Shown here: piece after piece, positions 1 to 10,824 of the stretch
How the letters are laid out: every line of letters starts with the position of its first letter
Numbering within the stretch: position 1 is the first letter of the stretch
Source: Pseudoxanthomonas wuyuanensis
Lineage (GTDB): Bacteria; Pseudomonadota; Gammaproteobacteria; Xanthomonadales; Xanthomonadaceae
Reading direction: 5' to 3'
DNA length: 61,094 bases
NCBI RefSeq assembly: GCF_900215535.1
Contig: NZ_OCND01000013.1
Location: 26,564 to 87,657, forward strand
Made by a program: the position numbers and the translations under genes
Notes under the pieces: model-generated
What the model was told of the DNA's origin: nothing
Seen by the model: the letters and a program-made list of their open reading frames with translations, nothing else
Database searches by the model: none

Positions 1-33
1 GTGGCCAGTCGACCCTTCCTGGTCCAGTCTCTT

Positions 34-174
34 CTCCCCCACGCGTGGGGGAGAGGATGCCGAAGGCAGGTGAGGGGGCGAGCGGAGACGGTCGCGCTGT
101 GGAGGGGCGCATGCGCAGCGTTCGTAGTGCGCCCCCCTCACCCCAACCCTCTCCCCCGCGGGCGGGGGAGAGGG
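34..174. repeat. Pair of REP-like palindromes in opposite orientation
   Basis: The first palindrome has arms CTCCCCC (34-40) and GGGGGAG (47-53) and is followed by a GTGAGGGGG tail near 73-81. The second has 13-base perfect arms at 147-159 and 162-174 and is preceded by CCCCTCACCCC near 134-144. Head and tail are reversed between the two, so they form an inverted doublet. They lie just past the 3' end of the GH5 gene. Such palindromes are common between genes in gammaproteobacteria. They may also act as mRNA 3' ends, which is inference. Confidence 0.6.
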
Positions 175-206
175 GGCAAAAAGCGGGCGGCGGTGCCCGG
201 CGTCCG

Positions 207-1280
207 CTATTGGGTGACGCGCCGCGCTGCGGCCGACAGTGTGGGCATTTGCGGCTTGTCGTTGCCTTCCTTGTCGGGCTGCACGTTGAACGGATAGTCG
301 GGTTTCCACCAGGCGCCGGCGGCCCACCAGGTCCAGCCCAGCCAGACATCGCCGTTGTCGTCGATGTGCTGCAGCATCGCCTTCAGCGCGGCCATGCAGG
401 TCGCATCGGTACCGGCGCCGAATTCGCCAAGAAAGCCGCGCTTGCCGTGCTGCTTCAGCCATTGGGTAAAGCCCTGCAGCTTCTGCACTCCGATCTGTTC
501 GCTCTGGCATTGGCCCGACGTGCCGGAATAATCGTTGTCCAGGTACTGGTGGACTTCGAAGGCGATGCGGTCGGCAGGGTCGTTGATCGCCAGCAGCGCC
601 TCGGCGTTGGACACGCCGCCGTACCAGATGCTGTTCCAGCTGTGCGCGCCGGTGTAGGCGGTGCCCGGCACCAGTACCAGGTTGCGCGCACCGGTTTCGC
701 GGATGGCGTCCAGGCCGGCCTGCGCGGCCCTGGCCCAGGCCACGGCATCGACACCATTGGGCTCGTTCATCAACCCGAAGATGACCGCATCGTCATCCTT
801 GAACTCGCTGGCCAGCCGGCGCCATAAATCGGCGAAGACCGCATCCGGCAGATCGTTGCCGATGCGCTTGCCGTCATACTTGGCGTAGTTGTGCACATCC
901 AGCACCACGCTCATCTGCCGGGCCTTGGCCCGGTTCACCGCGGTGTGCAGATACGACAGCTGGGTGGCATCCAGCGCCGCGTTGGCCTGCGGTTGCAGGC
1001 GTTCCCACAGGAACGGCAGCCGCACCGTGTTCATGCCCTTGGAGGCGAAGTACGCGTAGTCGGATTCGCCCGGATACAGATAATCCTTGTACAGCGTTCC
1101 AGGTTTGCTTGAGGAGTTGAATTCGGCGCCGGCCAGGTTCACGCCGGCGTAGCGCAGCTCGCGCGCGGTCTGCGCCAGCGCAAGCAAAGGCAGCCATGCC
1201 AGCAGCATGGTCAGGCAGGCGATGAAAAGGCAGGTGCTGTAACGGTGTGTGCTGCAACGGCGGGGGGCGTGCAGGTGCAT
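207..1280 (-). CDS. Secreted glycoside hydrolase family 5 (endoglucanase-like)
   Basis: A 357-residue protein with an N-terminal signal sequence: basic start, hydrophobic stretch at about residues 18-36, likely cut after the ALAQ region. The rest reads as a GH5 TIM barrel. Seen directly are LMNEPNG with the likely acid/base Glu173, EVHQY with His244, and GEFG with the likely nucleophile Glu286. The family cleaves beta-1,4-glucans or related beta-glycans outside the cytoplasm. The ATG at 1280 has GGAG eight bases upstream. There is no carbohydrate-binding module. The exact substrate (cellulose, mannan, other) cannot be read from the sequence. Confidence 0.88.
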   Translation of the reverse strand: MHLHAPRRCSTHRYSTCLFIACLTMLLAWLPLLALAQTARELRYAGVNLAGAEFNSSSKPGTLYKDYLYPGESDYAYFASKGMNTVRLPFLWERLQPQANAALDATQLSYLHTAVNRAKARQMSVVLDVHNYAKYDGKRIGNDLPDAVFADLWRRLASEFKDDDAVIFGLMNEPNGVDAVAWARAAQAGLDAIRETGARNLVLVPGTAYTGAHSWNSIWYGGVSNAEALLAINDPADRIAFEVHQYLDNDYSGTSGQCQSEQIGVQKLQGFTQWLKQHGKRGFLGEFGAGTDATCMAALKAMLQHIDDNGDVWLGWTWWAAGAWWKPDYPFNVQPDKEGNDKPQMPTLSAAARRVTQ

Positions 1281-1309
1281 GGCGGCGTCTCCGTGATTGC
1301 CCAGTGGAA

Positions 1310-1337
1310 GCAGCGCACGGAGACACCCGTACGCTGC
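1310..1337 (-). terminator. Hairpin just after gltD
   Basis: Arms GCAGCGCACGG (1310-1320) and CCGTACGCTGC (1327-1337) pair at 10 of 11 positions around a six-base loop. The hairpin begins three bases past the gltD stop. No T-run follows, so it may be a weak or Rho-assisted 3' end rather than a classical intrinsic terminator. Confidence 0.4.
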
Positions 1338-1340
1338 GGA

Positions 1341-3025
<1,685 letters not shown>

Positions 3026-6000
3026 TCAAGCTGCGCGCCTCAACGTCTCGGTCAGCGATTCGATGCTGGCCGCTTTCGGTTTGACCAGCCAGAACTTGCC
3101 CACGTAGTCGCGGAATTCGTCCAGGATCTGCTGCGCCCAGATGCTGCCGGTCAGTTCGCGATGGCGCTGGATCAGGGTGTGGATGTGTTGGCGGTAGTTC
3201 TCGAACCCTTCCGGCGAGATGCGGTGGATGTCGATCAACTCGTGGTTGTAGCGGTCGACGAAATCGCGATCCAGGTCCAGCACATAGGCCAGGCCGCCGG
3301 TGAAGCCGGCGCCGAAGTTCAGGCCGGTACGGCCCAGCACCATGACGATGCCGTCGGTCATGTACTCGCAGCAGTGGTCGCCGGCGCCTTCGAGCACCGC
3401 CAGCGCGCCGGAGTTGCGCACGCCGAAGCGCTCGCCGGCGCGGCCAGCCGCGAACAGTTCGCCGCCGGTGGCGCCGTACAGGCAGGTATTGCCCAGGATC
3501 GGCGTATTGCGCGCCTCGAAGCGCGCGCCGCGCGGCGGACGCACCACCAGCCGGCCGCCGGCCATGCCCTTGCCGACGTAGTCGTTGGCCTCGCCTTCCA
3601 GTTCCATCTGCAGGCCGCCGGCGTTGAACGCGCCGAAGCTCTGCCCGGCGGTACCGCGGAAGCGCAGGTTCAGCGGCGCATCGGCCATGCCCTGGTTGCC
3701 GTGCGCGCGGGCGATGGCGCCGGACAGGCGTGCGCCGATGCTGCGGTCGGTGTTGTGGATCAGGAAACGGTGATCGCCGCCGGTCTTTTCCGCGATGGGT
3801 TTGGCCAGCAAGCCGTCCAGCTGGGTGGCCAGGCTGTCGGGCGATTCGTACAGGCGCTGGGCGGCGCAACTGCTGCCGCTGTGGCCGGCGCCCTGCAGCA
3901 GCCGCGACAGATCGACATTGACGCCTTCGCGCGGCGACACCTGCAACTGCTGCAGCAGATCGGTGCGGCCGACGATCTCGTCCAGCGAACGCGCGCCCAG
4001 GTACGACAGCCACTGCCGCACTTCTTCGCTGAGCAGGCGGAAGAAGTTCTCCACCCGTTCCGGCAGGCCGGTGAAGTACTGCGCGCGCAGACGCTCGTCC
4101 TGGGTGGCCACGCCGGTGGCGCAGTTGTTGAGGTGGCAGATGCGCAGGTACTTGCAGCCCAGCACGATCATCGGCGCGGTGCCGAAGCCGAAACTGTCGG
4201 CGCCCAGCAGCGCCGCCTTGACCACGTCCAGGCCGGTCTTCAGGCCGCCGTCGGTCTGCAGCACGGCGCGGTCGCGCAACTGGTTGGCCACCAGCGCCTG
4301 ATGCGATTCGGCCACGCCCAGTTCCCACGGCACCCCGGCATAGCGGATCGAACTGAGCGGACTGGCGCCGGTGCCGCCGTCATGGCCGGACACGGTGATC
4401 AGATCCGCACCGGCCTTGACCACGCCCGCGGCGATGGTGCCGACGCCGGCATGCGAGACCAGCTTCACCGATACCAGCGCCTGCGGATTGACCTGCTTCA
4501 GGTCGTAGATCAGCTGCGCCAGATCCTCGATGGAGTAGATGTCGTGATGAGGCGGCGGCGAGATCAGGCCGATACCCGGACGCGCGTAGCGCAGCCGCGC
4601 GATCATTTCGTTGACCTTGTGGCCGGGCAACTGGCCGCCCTCGCCGGGCTTGGCGCCCTGCGCGACCTTGATCTGCAGCACCTCGGCGTTGACCAGGTAT
4701 TCCGGGGTGACGCCGAAACGGCCGGAAGCGACCTGCTTGATCTTGCTGCGCTTCTCGGTGCCGTAGCGGGCCGGGTCCTCGCCGCCTTCGCCGGAATTGC
4801 TGCGCCCGCCCAGCCGGTTCATCGCGATCGCCAGCGCTTCGTGCGCCTCGGGCGACAGCGCGCCCAGGCTGATGGCGGCGGTGTCGAAGCGGCGCAGGAT
4901 GTCGCCGGCATCGGCGACCTGTTCCAACGGCGTCGGCGCATCGGCCTGCTTCAACTGCAACAGATCGCGCAGCGCCGACGGCGGCCGGTTGTTGACCGCG
5001 TCGGCGTACTGTTGCCAATCGCTCTGCTCGCCGCTGCGGGTGGCGCGCTGCAGCGTCATCACCACGTCCGGGTTGTACATGTGGTACTCGCCGCCATGCA
5101 CGTACTTGAGCAGGCCGCCGATTTCCGGCTTCTGCAGTTCGTTCCAGGCGTTGCGGCTGAGCTGGCGGGCTTCGGTATCCAGCCGCGCCAGACCGACGCC
5201 GCCCACGCGCGAGGCGGTGTCGGGGAAGCACAGGTCGATCACGTCGGTATCCAGGCCGACGATCTCGAATAGCTGCGCGGCGCGGTAGCTGGCGATGGTG
5301 CAGATGCCCATCTTGGAGATGATCTTGGACAGGCCCTTGTAGATGCCCTTGCGGTAGCTGCGGCCGATCTGCGCCTGCTCGCCGCCCTTCTTCAGCTGCA
5401 GGATGCCGCGCCGGCCCAGATCGAACAGGGTCTGGTAGGCCAGGTACGGATACACCGCGGTGGCGCCGTAGCCGAGCAGGCAGGCCATGTGGTGCGGGTC
5501 GCGCGCGGTGCCGGTCTCGATGATCAGGTTGACGTCGCAGCGCAGGCCCTTGCGCGACAGATGATGGTGGACCGCGCCGGTGGCCAGCAGCGCATGCGCC
5601 ATCGGCCGCTCGGCCACCGGGTAGCGGTCGCTGAGCAGCAGCATCACCATGCCTTCGCGCGCGGCCTGCTCGGCCTGCGCGCAGATGCGTTCCAGACCGG
5701 CCTTCAGGCCTTCTTCCGGCGCGTACGACAGATCGATCAGCTGGTGCTTGTCGGCGTACTGCGGCATCTTCAGCAGCTGGCGCAGCTTGCGCTGGCTCAG
5801 CACCGGCGAGTTGAGGATGACGTGGTTCACCGTCTCCGGGCCGGCATGGAAGATGTTGGTCTCCTTGCCCAGCTGGGTGGTCAGCGACATCACGCAGTCT
5901 TCGCGCAGCGGATCGATCGGCGGGTTGGTGACCTGGGCGAAGGCCTGGCGGAAGTAGTCGTACAGCGGCCGGGTCTGCCGGCTCAGCACCGCCATCGGGG

Positions 6001-7498
6001 TGTCGTCGCCCATCGAGCCGGTAGCTTCCTGCTCGGTCTCGGCCAGCGGCCGCAGCACATGCTCCATTTCTTCGCTGCTGAGCTGGAACAGCTTGTGGTA
6101 GCTGCGCAGGGTCTTTTCGTCGAACGGCTCCTCGACCAGCGACGGATCGATCAGCTCGGTCTGCAGATAGGTCACGCCCTGGTGCAGCCACTGCTTGTAC
6201 GGCGCGCGGCCGCGGTTGATGCGATCGATGGCTTCCGAATCGAGCAGATCCCCGCGCCTGAGATCGATGGCGACCATTTCGCCCGGGCCCAGCTTGCCCT
6301 TGCGGGTGACCCGCTCGGCCGGCAGTTCCCACACGCCGGCTTCGGACGCCACCAGGAAATGACGGTCGCCGGTCAGCATCCAGCGCGCCGGGCGCAGGCC
6401 GTTGCGGTCCAGCATGCAGGCGGCGTAGCGGCCGTCGCAGGCGACGATGCCGGCCGGGCCGTCCCAGGGTTCGGTGTTGAGGCCGTAGAACTCGTAGAAC
6501 GCGGCCAGATCCGAGTCCTTGAATTCCAGCGACTGGGTCGCCGGCGGCACCAGGATGCGCAGCGCCTGCAGCAGATCCATGCCGCCGGCGATCAGCAGTT
6601 CCAGCATGTTGTCCAGGCTCTGCGAGTCCGAACCATGCATCGAGATGACCGGATCGAATTCGGCGATGTCGAAGCGCGGCGTCTTCCATACCTTGCTGCG
6701 CGCCTGCGCCCAGCTGCGGTTGCCTTCGATGGTGTTGATTTCGCCGTTGTGCGCCAGCAGCCGGAACGGATGCGCCAGCGGCCAGCGCGGCAGCGTGTTG
6801 GTGGAGAAGCGCTGGTGGAAGACGACGGCGCTGCTGGTCAGGTCGCTGCGCTGCAGATCGGCGAAGAACAATGGCAGCTTGTCCGGCAGCACCATGCCCT
6901 TGTAGCCGATCGAATACGGCGACAGCGTGACCACGTAGAAATCGCCGGTGGTCTGGCGCAGCTGCTGTTCGGCGCGGCGGCGTGCCAGGAACAGCGCCAG
7001 CGCGAACGCATCGTCGTCCTGGCCGTCGCCGGCATCGACGAACACCTGCTGGATCAGCGGCAGGGTGTCGTGCGCCAGTTGCCCGCAGACGCTGGCATCG
7101 GTGGGCGGCGTGCGCCAGCCGCTGACGGCGACGCCGACCTTGTAGAGTTCCTTTTCGAGCTGGTCGCGGCATTGCGCGGCCAGATCCGCGTCCTGCGGCA
7201 GGAACACCAGCCCGGCAGCGAAACGCGCGCCGATGGCGATGCCGGCTTCGCGCGCCAGTGCGCGCAGGAATGCATCGGGTTTGCGGATCAGCAGGCCGCA
7301 GCCATCGCCGGTCAGCCCGTCGGCGGCAACGCCGCCGCGATGGGTCATCCGCGACAGCGCGGAAATGGCGGTATCGACCAGCGACCGTGACGGTTGGTCG
7401 TCCAGTTGCGCGATCATGCCGAAACCGCATGCGTCGCGTTCGTCGTTCGGATCGTACAGTCCCTGCTGACGGCTGCCTTGGCGGCTGCGAGGTGCCAT
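3026..7498 (-). CDS. gltB: Glutamate synthase (NADPH) large subunit
   Basis: A 1490-residue protein with the standard GltB order: an N-terminal class II glutamine amidotransferase whose nucleophile is Cys24 after a short propeptide (DACGFGMIAQL), a central domain, an FMN-binding synthase barrel, and a C-terminal beta-helix with GXXG repeats. The 3Fe-4S motif CKYLRICHLNNC lies near residues 1110-1125. It uses glutamine-derived ammonia to aminate 2-oxoglutarate. The frame is open 43 codons further upstream, but ATG 7498 is chosen because GAGG sits six bases before it and the propeptide length then fits the family. Confidence 0.96.
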   Translation of the reverse strand: MAPRSRQGSRQQGLYDPNDERDACGFGMIAQLDDQPSRSLVDTAISALSRMTHRGGVAADGLTGDGCGLLIRKPDAFLRALAREAGIAIGARFAAGLVFLPQDADLAAQCRDQLEKELYKVGVAVSGWRTPPTDASVCGQLAHDTLPLIQQVFVDAGDGQDDDAFALALFLARRRAEQQLRQTTGDFYVVTLSPYSIGYKGMVLPDKLPLFFADLQRSDLTSSAVVFHQRFSTNTLPRWPLAHPFRLLAHNGEINTIEGNRSWAQARSKVWKTPRFDIAEFDPVISMHGSDSQSLDNMLELLIAGGMDLLQALRILVPPATQSLEFKDSDLAAFYEFYGLNTEPWDGPAGIVACDGRYAACMLDRNGLRPARWMLTGDRHFLVASEAGVWELPAERVTRKGKLGPGEMVAIDLRRGDLLDSEAIDRINRGRAPYKQWLHQGVTYLQTELIDPSLVEEPFDEKTLRSYHKLFQLSSEEMEHVLRPLAETEQEATGSMGDDTPMAVLSRQTRPLYDYFRQAFAQVTNPPIDPLREDCVMSLTTQLGKETNIFHAGPETVNHVILNSPVLSQRKLRQLLKMPQYADKHQLIDLSYAPEEGLKAGLERICAQAEQAAREGMVMLLLSDRYPVAERPMAHALLATGAVHHHLSRKGLRCDVNLIIETGTARDPHHMACLLGYGATAVYPYLAYQTLFDLGRRGILQLKKGGEQAQIGRSYRKGIYKGLSKIISKMGICTIASYRAAQLFEIVGLDTDVIDLCFPDTASRVGGVGLARLDTEARQLSRNAWNELQKPEIGGLLKYVHGGEYHMYNPDVVMTLQRATRSGEQSDWQQYADAVNNRPPSALRDLLQLKQADAPTPLEQVADAGDILRRFDTAAISLGALSPEAHEALAIAMNRLGGRSNSGEGGEDPARYGTEKRSKIKQVASGRFGVTPEYLVNAEVLQIKVAQGAKPGEGGQLPGHKVNEMIARLRYARPGIGLISPPPHHDIYSIEDLAQLIYDLKQVNPQALVSVKLVSHAGVGTIAAGVVKAGADLITVSGHDGGTGASPLSSIRYAGVPWELGVAESHQALVANQLRDRAVLQTDGGLKTGLDVVKAALLGADSFGFGTAPMIVLGCKYLRICHLNNCATGVATQDERLRAQYFTGLPERVENFFRLLSEEVRQWLSYLGARSLDEIVGRTDLLQQLQVSPREGVNVDLSRLLQGAGHSGSSCAAQRLYESPDSLATQLDGLLAKPIAEKTGGDHRFLIHNTDRSIGARLSGAIARAHGNQGMADAPLNLRFRGTAGQSFGAFNAGGLQMELEGEANDYVGKGMAGGRLVVRPPRGARFEARNTPILGNTCLYGATGGELFAAGRAGERFGVRNSGALAVLEGAGDHCCEYMTDGIVMVLGRTGLNFGAGFTGGLAYVLDLDRDFVDRYNHELIDIHRISPEGFENYRQHIHTLIQRHRELTGSIWAQQILDEFRDYVGKFWLVKPKAASIESLTETLRRAA

Positions 7499-7938
7499 CT
7501 GATGCCTCAAACCTGTAGTGACGGCGACACCGTGCCCTGCCCCGCAGCGGCACTTCGAAATGTCTCCGGAATCCCGACTAAAGCACAGTTGCTGCGGTGC
7601 CGCAACCACGCACCGGAACCGGCGCATTTAGTTGCATCGGCAACTTTCCGCCACGGCCGGCAAAGCGCGGCGCAGATGCGTTCCGGTGGGGGATTTTGCC
7701 GGTGGTATGCGCACCGGCAGGTATCGGATTGGTTTCGTGCGTGTGGCGATTGCGGAGAAGCCGCCGGCGTGAAGTTCTCGTCTACGCGTCGGCAATCCGG
7801 CCCGGGGGTGGCATTGGTGGGAAGGGAAGGAGTCACCGCCTGCGGGGTGGGACAGACCTATGGAAACGGCGACTTCGGATGGTTTCTTCCGAACGCCAGC
7901 AGCCTGTCCAGAAGCCGTCTCTCCACTTGGGAGAAGAA
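7499..7938. other. Intergenic region upstream of gltB
   Basis: About 440 bases without a convincing gene. It must hold the gltB promoter and leader, because gltB starts at 7498 on the minus strand. The short frames here have no ribosome binding site or recognisable product. I could not identify a specific operator. The far end is the terminator of the neighbouring lipoprotein gene. Confidence 0.5.
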
Positions 7939-7968
7939 CAAAAACCGCCGTGCGAACGCGCGGCGGTT
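7939..7968 (-). terminator. Intrinsic terminator of the I78 lipoprotein gene
   Basis: Arms AACCGCCG (7943-7950) and CGGCGGTT (7961-7968) pair perfectly around a ten-base loop. Read on the minus strand, the stem is followed by TTTTTGTTCTTC, a clear T-tract. It lies 27 bases past the stop of the gene ending at 7995. Confidence 0.82.
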
Positions 7969-7994
7969 CTGCCATGAATCGTGCCGGTTGGCGG

Positions 7995-8360
7995 TCAGCC
8001 GCAACGCACGGCGGTGACCACGCCCTGCTCATCCTCGTCAACGTTGAGCCGGTTGCCGTCGAACTCCATCGTGACTGCCTGTCCGGGTTTGAGAACGCGC
8101 ACGGTCTGCGCCTTGGCATCGTTGCGCGCCTGCTCCAGATCGGCCTCGGTGGCTTTCTTGCCGACCGCCCACTGCGCCTGGGTATCGTCGCAGCTGCCTT
8201 CGGCCGGTGGCGGCGCCAACGGCTCTTCGCTGGCGGGCTGGGCGACTTCGGCGGCGGCGGCCTGGGACTGTTCGGTGGCTTCGGTCTGTTCGTCCGGTTC
8301 GGGGGCACAGGCGGCCAGCGACAGGCTCAACAACAGGGCGGGAATCACGAGACGGGTCAT
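7995..8360 (-). CDS. I78-family peptidase inhibitor lipoprotein
   Basis: A 121-residue lipoprotein. The signal peptide ends in a lipobox-like LSLAAC, so Cys18 should be lipidated. A low-complexity Glu/Ala/Gln/Pro linker follows, then a small C-terminal domain with a leading Cys (GSCDD), VLKPGQAVTMEFDGNRLN and a terminal VRCG. That pattern fits the I78 inhibitor family, which blocks serine proteases. ATG 8360 is preferred over an upstream in-frame ATG because GGAG precedes it by five bases and it begins the signal peptide. It is followed by a strong terminator. Its target protease is unknown. Confidence 0.75.
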   Translation of the reverse strand: MTRLVIPALLLSLSLAACAPEPDEQTEATEQSQAAAAEVAQPASEEPLAPPPAEGSCDDTQAQWAVGKKATEADLEQARNDAKAQTVRVLKPGQAVTMEFDGNRLNVDEDEQGVVTAVRCG

Positions 8361-8439
8361 GCGGACTCCAGTAGGAAGGGACAGCGACAAGCATCGCCCA
8401 GAAAGCATTCGCATGTCGTTAACACGCGCAGGCCGGTAC

Positions 8440-8763
8440 TCAGCCGCAGCTGATGCGGGTGATCACATTGGCCGCGTCCAGCTCCACGTTGACCCGGTCG
8501 GGGCGGTAATCGCGGGTGACCGCCTGTTTGGGGCCGATTGGCCGGATCAGGCCGGCGCCGCTTTCGCGCCAGACCCGCGCCATGGTCGCCTGCTCGGCCG
8601 GTTGGCCGACGGCCCATTGCACCGGTTCGGCCTGGCAGGTGCCAGGTCGTGCGGCAGGCGATGCCGGATCCGCCGGCGGCGGCGCGGAGGCGCAGGAGGA
8701 CAGCGCCAAGGCGGGAAGCGCAAGGGCGAGCATCAACAACGGGCTAGGCAATCGACGGTTCAT
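8440..8763 (-). CDS. I78-family peptidase inhibitor lipoprotein, second copy
   Basis: A 107-residue protein with a signal peptide ending in LALSSC, probably a lipoprotein. The mature part has a Pro/Ala linker and an I78-like core: GTCQ, AVGQPAEQATMARV, then GPKQAVTRDYRPDRVNV and a terminal ISCG. It is a diverged neighbour of the downstream inhibitor, 79 bases away on the same strand, and the two probably share a promoter and the terminator at 7939-7968. The start has GGAG 12 bases and AAAGGA immediately upstream. Confidence 0.74.
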   Translation of the reverse strand: MNRRLPSPLLMLALALPALALSSCASAPPPADPASPAARPGTCQAEPVQWAVGQPAEQATMARVWRESGAGLIRPIGPKQAVTRDYRPDRVNVELDAANVITRISCG

Positions 8764-8883
8764 TCCTTTGTCTCCAACGTTCGGATGGCGGTGCCTGGCC
8801 ATCTTGTCACCACTTTGCCGGCAAATGCACGAGCAGCCTCCCGGCCGCGAGCTTTTCCCCGGTCCTGACGTGGAAGCAGGAGT

Positions 8884-8908
8884 TCGCACCGAGGACGGCG
8901 CTCCTACG
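8884..8908 (-). repeat. 25-bp dispersed repeat, copy A
   Basis: This 25-base stretch matches 27058-27082 in inverse orientation at 23 of 25 positions. Both contain the core GCGCCGTCCTCGG next to a CTACG/CGTAG end. It lies between the I78 gene and the membrane protein gene and is probably one of the GTAGGAGCG-type intergenic repeats. Confidence 0.5.
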
Positions 8909-8964
8909 ATCAGCATTCCATCGCCGGACGGAACCGCCCTTTGTGCAGCGAGGCGAGGACATCG

Positions 8965-10824
8965 CTACAAGGGTGGGGTGGGGCGGCCGAGCCGGGAACG
9001 TTCGAACCACCACAACGCGGAAGCGGCCAGCAGCCAGGCCAGCAACCACGGCCAGGAGGAGCCGCGGCGGGCGGATGGGCCGGAGGCGGGCGCGGTCTTC
9101 GAAGTTGGCGGCTGTGCGCCGGCCAGTTGCAGCGTCGCTTCGCGCATCCGCGCCATCTGCAGCGCTGAGGCAGTGTCGCTGGCGTGAACGAAGAACGGCG
9201 ATGGTTGCTGATCGCCCTGTTGCAGCCGATGCCAGCCGCTGTGCTGCGGCCAGAATGCGGCGCAGGCGCGTGCGCCGGTCACCGCATCGATGCGCAGCGG
9301 TACGCGGCTGCCGTCGGGCGCAGTCACCTCCGTCTCGGCTTCAGTGTCCAAGCCGCAGATGGCGACGCGCTGCCCCTGACGCGCGTCGTCGTCGATGACG
9401 GGCATCGTCTGCGCGGTGCCGCGCGCCAACGTCGCGAAGGCCTGGCTCCACAGTTCGCCATGGCGCTCGCTGCGCCCGGCCAGCGCCAGCTTGAAGCTGT
9501 CGGTCAGCGCCCACACCGCGATGCGCCCGCGGCCTTCGGCGCGCCAGCCGGCCAGCAGCTTGCCTTCGCCATCGTGCAGCAGCGGCACGAGATCGTCGCC
9601 ACCGATGCCCAGCACGCGCCGGGACAGCACCGGCAGTTCGGCGCCCGGATGCTCGTCGTCGATGGGCGCGTGGCCGCTGCCCGGCCCCAGCCGCGCGCGC
9701 AGCATGGCGTTGTCGCCGCTGGTCTGCGGCAGGCGCACGTTGGCGCTTTCGCGGCCGCTGCCCGGATCCAGGCCAAGCGCGCGCAGCTGGCGACGGTCGG
9801 AGTCGGACAAGGGACCGGTCACCCGCAGCAGCACGCCCAGTCCTTCGCGCAATGCTTCGGCCACGGCGCCTCGAGCGCCGGCGCCAAGCCCGCTCCAGGC
9901 GCGTTCGTCCACCACCAGCAGATCGAAGCCGCTCAGGTTGGCCGCGTTCAATGCCAGCGGCGCGTCGCCCAGCTGCAGTCCGCCGCCGACGCTGATCTGG
10001 GTATGCAGTCGCAGGCCGGCATCGCTGGCCCAGCGGCGCAGGTATTTCAGTTCGGGGCCGGGCGCGCCGGCCAGCACCAGTACCCGCAGCGGCGCGCCGC
10101 TGGCGGTCTGCAACGGCAACGGGATTTCTTCCAGCAGCTGCTGTTTGGCATCGCGCAGCCGCAACCGGAACGTCGCCAATCCGGCCACGCGCGAGGCGCC
10201 GGTCAATACGAAGCGGCCATCTTCGGGCAGCGCCTGCCGATCCACGCGCTGCGCGCCGGGGTCGACCAGCTCGACACTGCCGCCTGCCACCGAATGCGCG
10301 CGGCCATGGATCCGGAACGCATCGCCAGCGGCGACCTGCCGCGGCGCCTGCAGCTCGATGATGCCGGATGGTAGCGGCGCAGGAAGGTAGTCGATGCCGA
10401 ATCCGCGCGCCGCGTCGCGATCGCGCGGTTCGAGCCCTGCGCCGATGATGCGCAGCCGCTGCGTGCCCGGGTGCCGGCGCAGTGCGGTGGCCAGATCCGG
10501 TACCGGTTCGGCCGCGGCCAACCGCGGCGCTTCCGGCAATGCCACCCGCGCTTCGCCGCTGCGGTGTTCGCCCGATTGCGCCGCCGTGGCCCGTGCGGTC
10601 AGCACCAGCAGCGTGCCGGCCTCGGTTTCGACCCTGGGCGGCAGCAGCGCGAAGTACAGCAAGACCGCCAGCAGCGGCTGGCCCAGCCACAGCAAAGCCA
10701 GCCGCCAGCCGCGCGCGCGCTGCCCGGGCGCGGTGCGGCGTTGCCAGCGCAGCAACCGCCACCACGCCAGCAGCACGGCCAGGCCCAGCAGCGCGGCGAT
10801 CAGCAGTTGCAACGATGGCTTCAT
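8965..10824 (-). CDS. Membrane protein of the MoxR/BatA cluster, unknown function
   Basis: A 619-residue protein with two N-terminal membrane helices (about residues 5-22 and 40-60), a large soluble region and one C-terminal helix (about 590-607, WPWLLAWLLAASALWWF) before a short basic tail. The middle contains a Rossmann-like stretch (LRVLVLAGAPGPELKYLRRW, then FDLLVVDERAW) that resembles the glutamine amidotransferase-like fold seen in proteins beside BatA. Catalytic residues are not evident. It is the last gene of the cluster and overlaps the DUF4175 gene by ATGA, so it is translationally coupled. It probably works at the inner membrane with its neighbours. Confidence 0.72.
   Translation of the reverse strand: MKPSLQLLIAALLGLAVLLAWWRLLRWQRRTAPGQRARGWRLALLWLGQPLLAVLLYFALLPPRVETEAGTLLVLTARATAAQSGEHRSGEARVALPEAPRLAAAEPVPDLATALRRHPGTQRLRIIGAGLEPRDRDAARGFGIDYLPAPLPSGIIELQAPRQVAAGDAFRIHGRAHSVAGGSVELVDPGAQRVDRQALPEDGRFVLTGASRVAGLATFRLRLRDAKQQLLEEIPLPLQTASGAPLRVLVLAGAPGPELKYLRRWASDAGLRLHTQISVGGGLQLGDAPLALNAANLSGFDLLVVDERAWSGLGAGARGAVAEALREGLGVLLRVTGPLSDSDRRQLRALGLDPGSGRESANVRLPQTSGDNAMLRARLGPGSGHAPIDDEHPGAELPVLSRRVLGIGGDDLVPLLHDGEGKLLAGWRAEGRGRIAVWALTDSFKLALAGRSERHGELWSQAFATLARGTAQTMPVIDDDARQGQRVAICGLDTEAETEVTAPDGSRVPLRIDAVTGARACAAFWPQHSGWHRLQQGDQQPSPFFVHASDTASALQMARMREATLQLAGAQPPTSKTAPASGPSARRGSSWPWLLAWLLAASALWWFERSRLGRPTPPL

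Noticed and set aside
3161..5272. A 703-codon open frame opposite gltB
   Set aside because: It lies on the other strand of a clear gltB and its product shows no family features; long open frames opposite genes are expected at this GC content.
5489..7390. A 633-codon open frame opposite gltB
   Set aside because: It is fully inside gltB on the other strand and has no family features.
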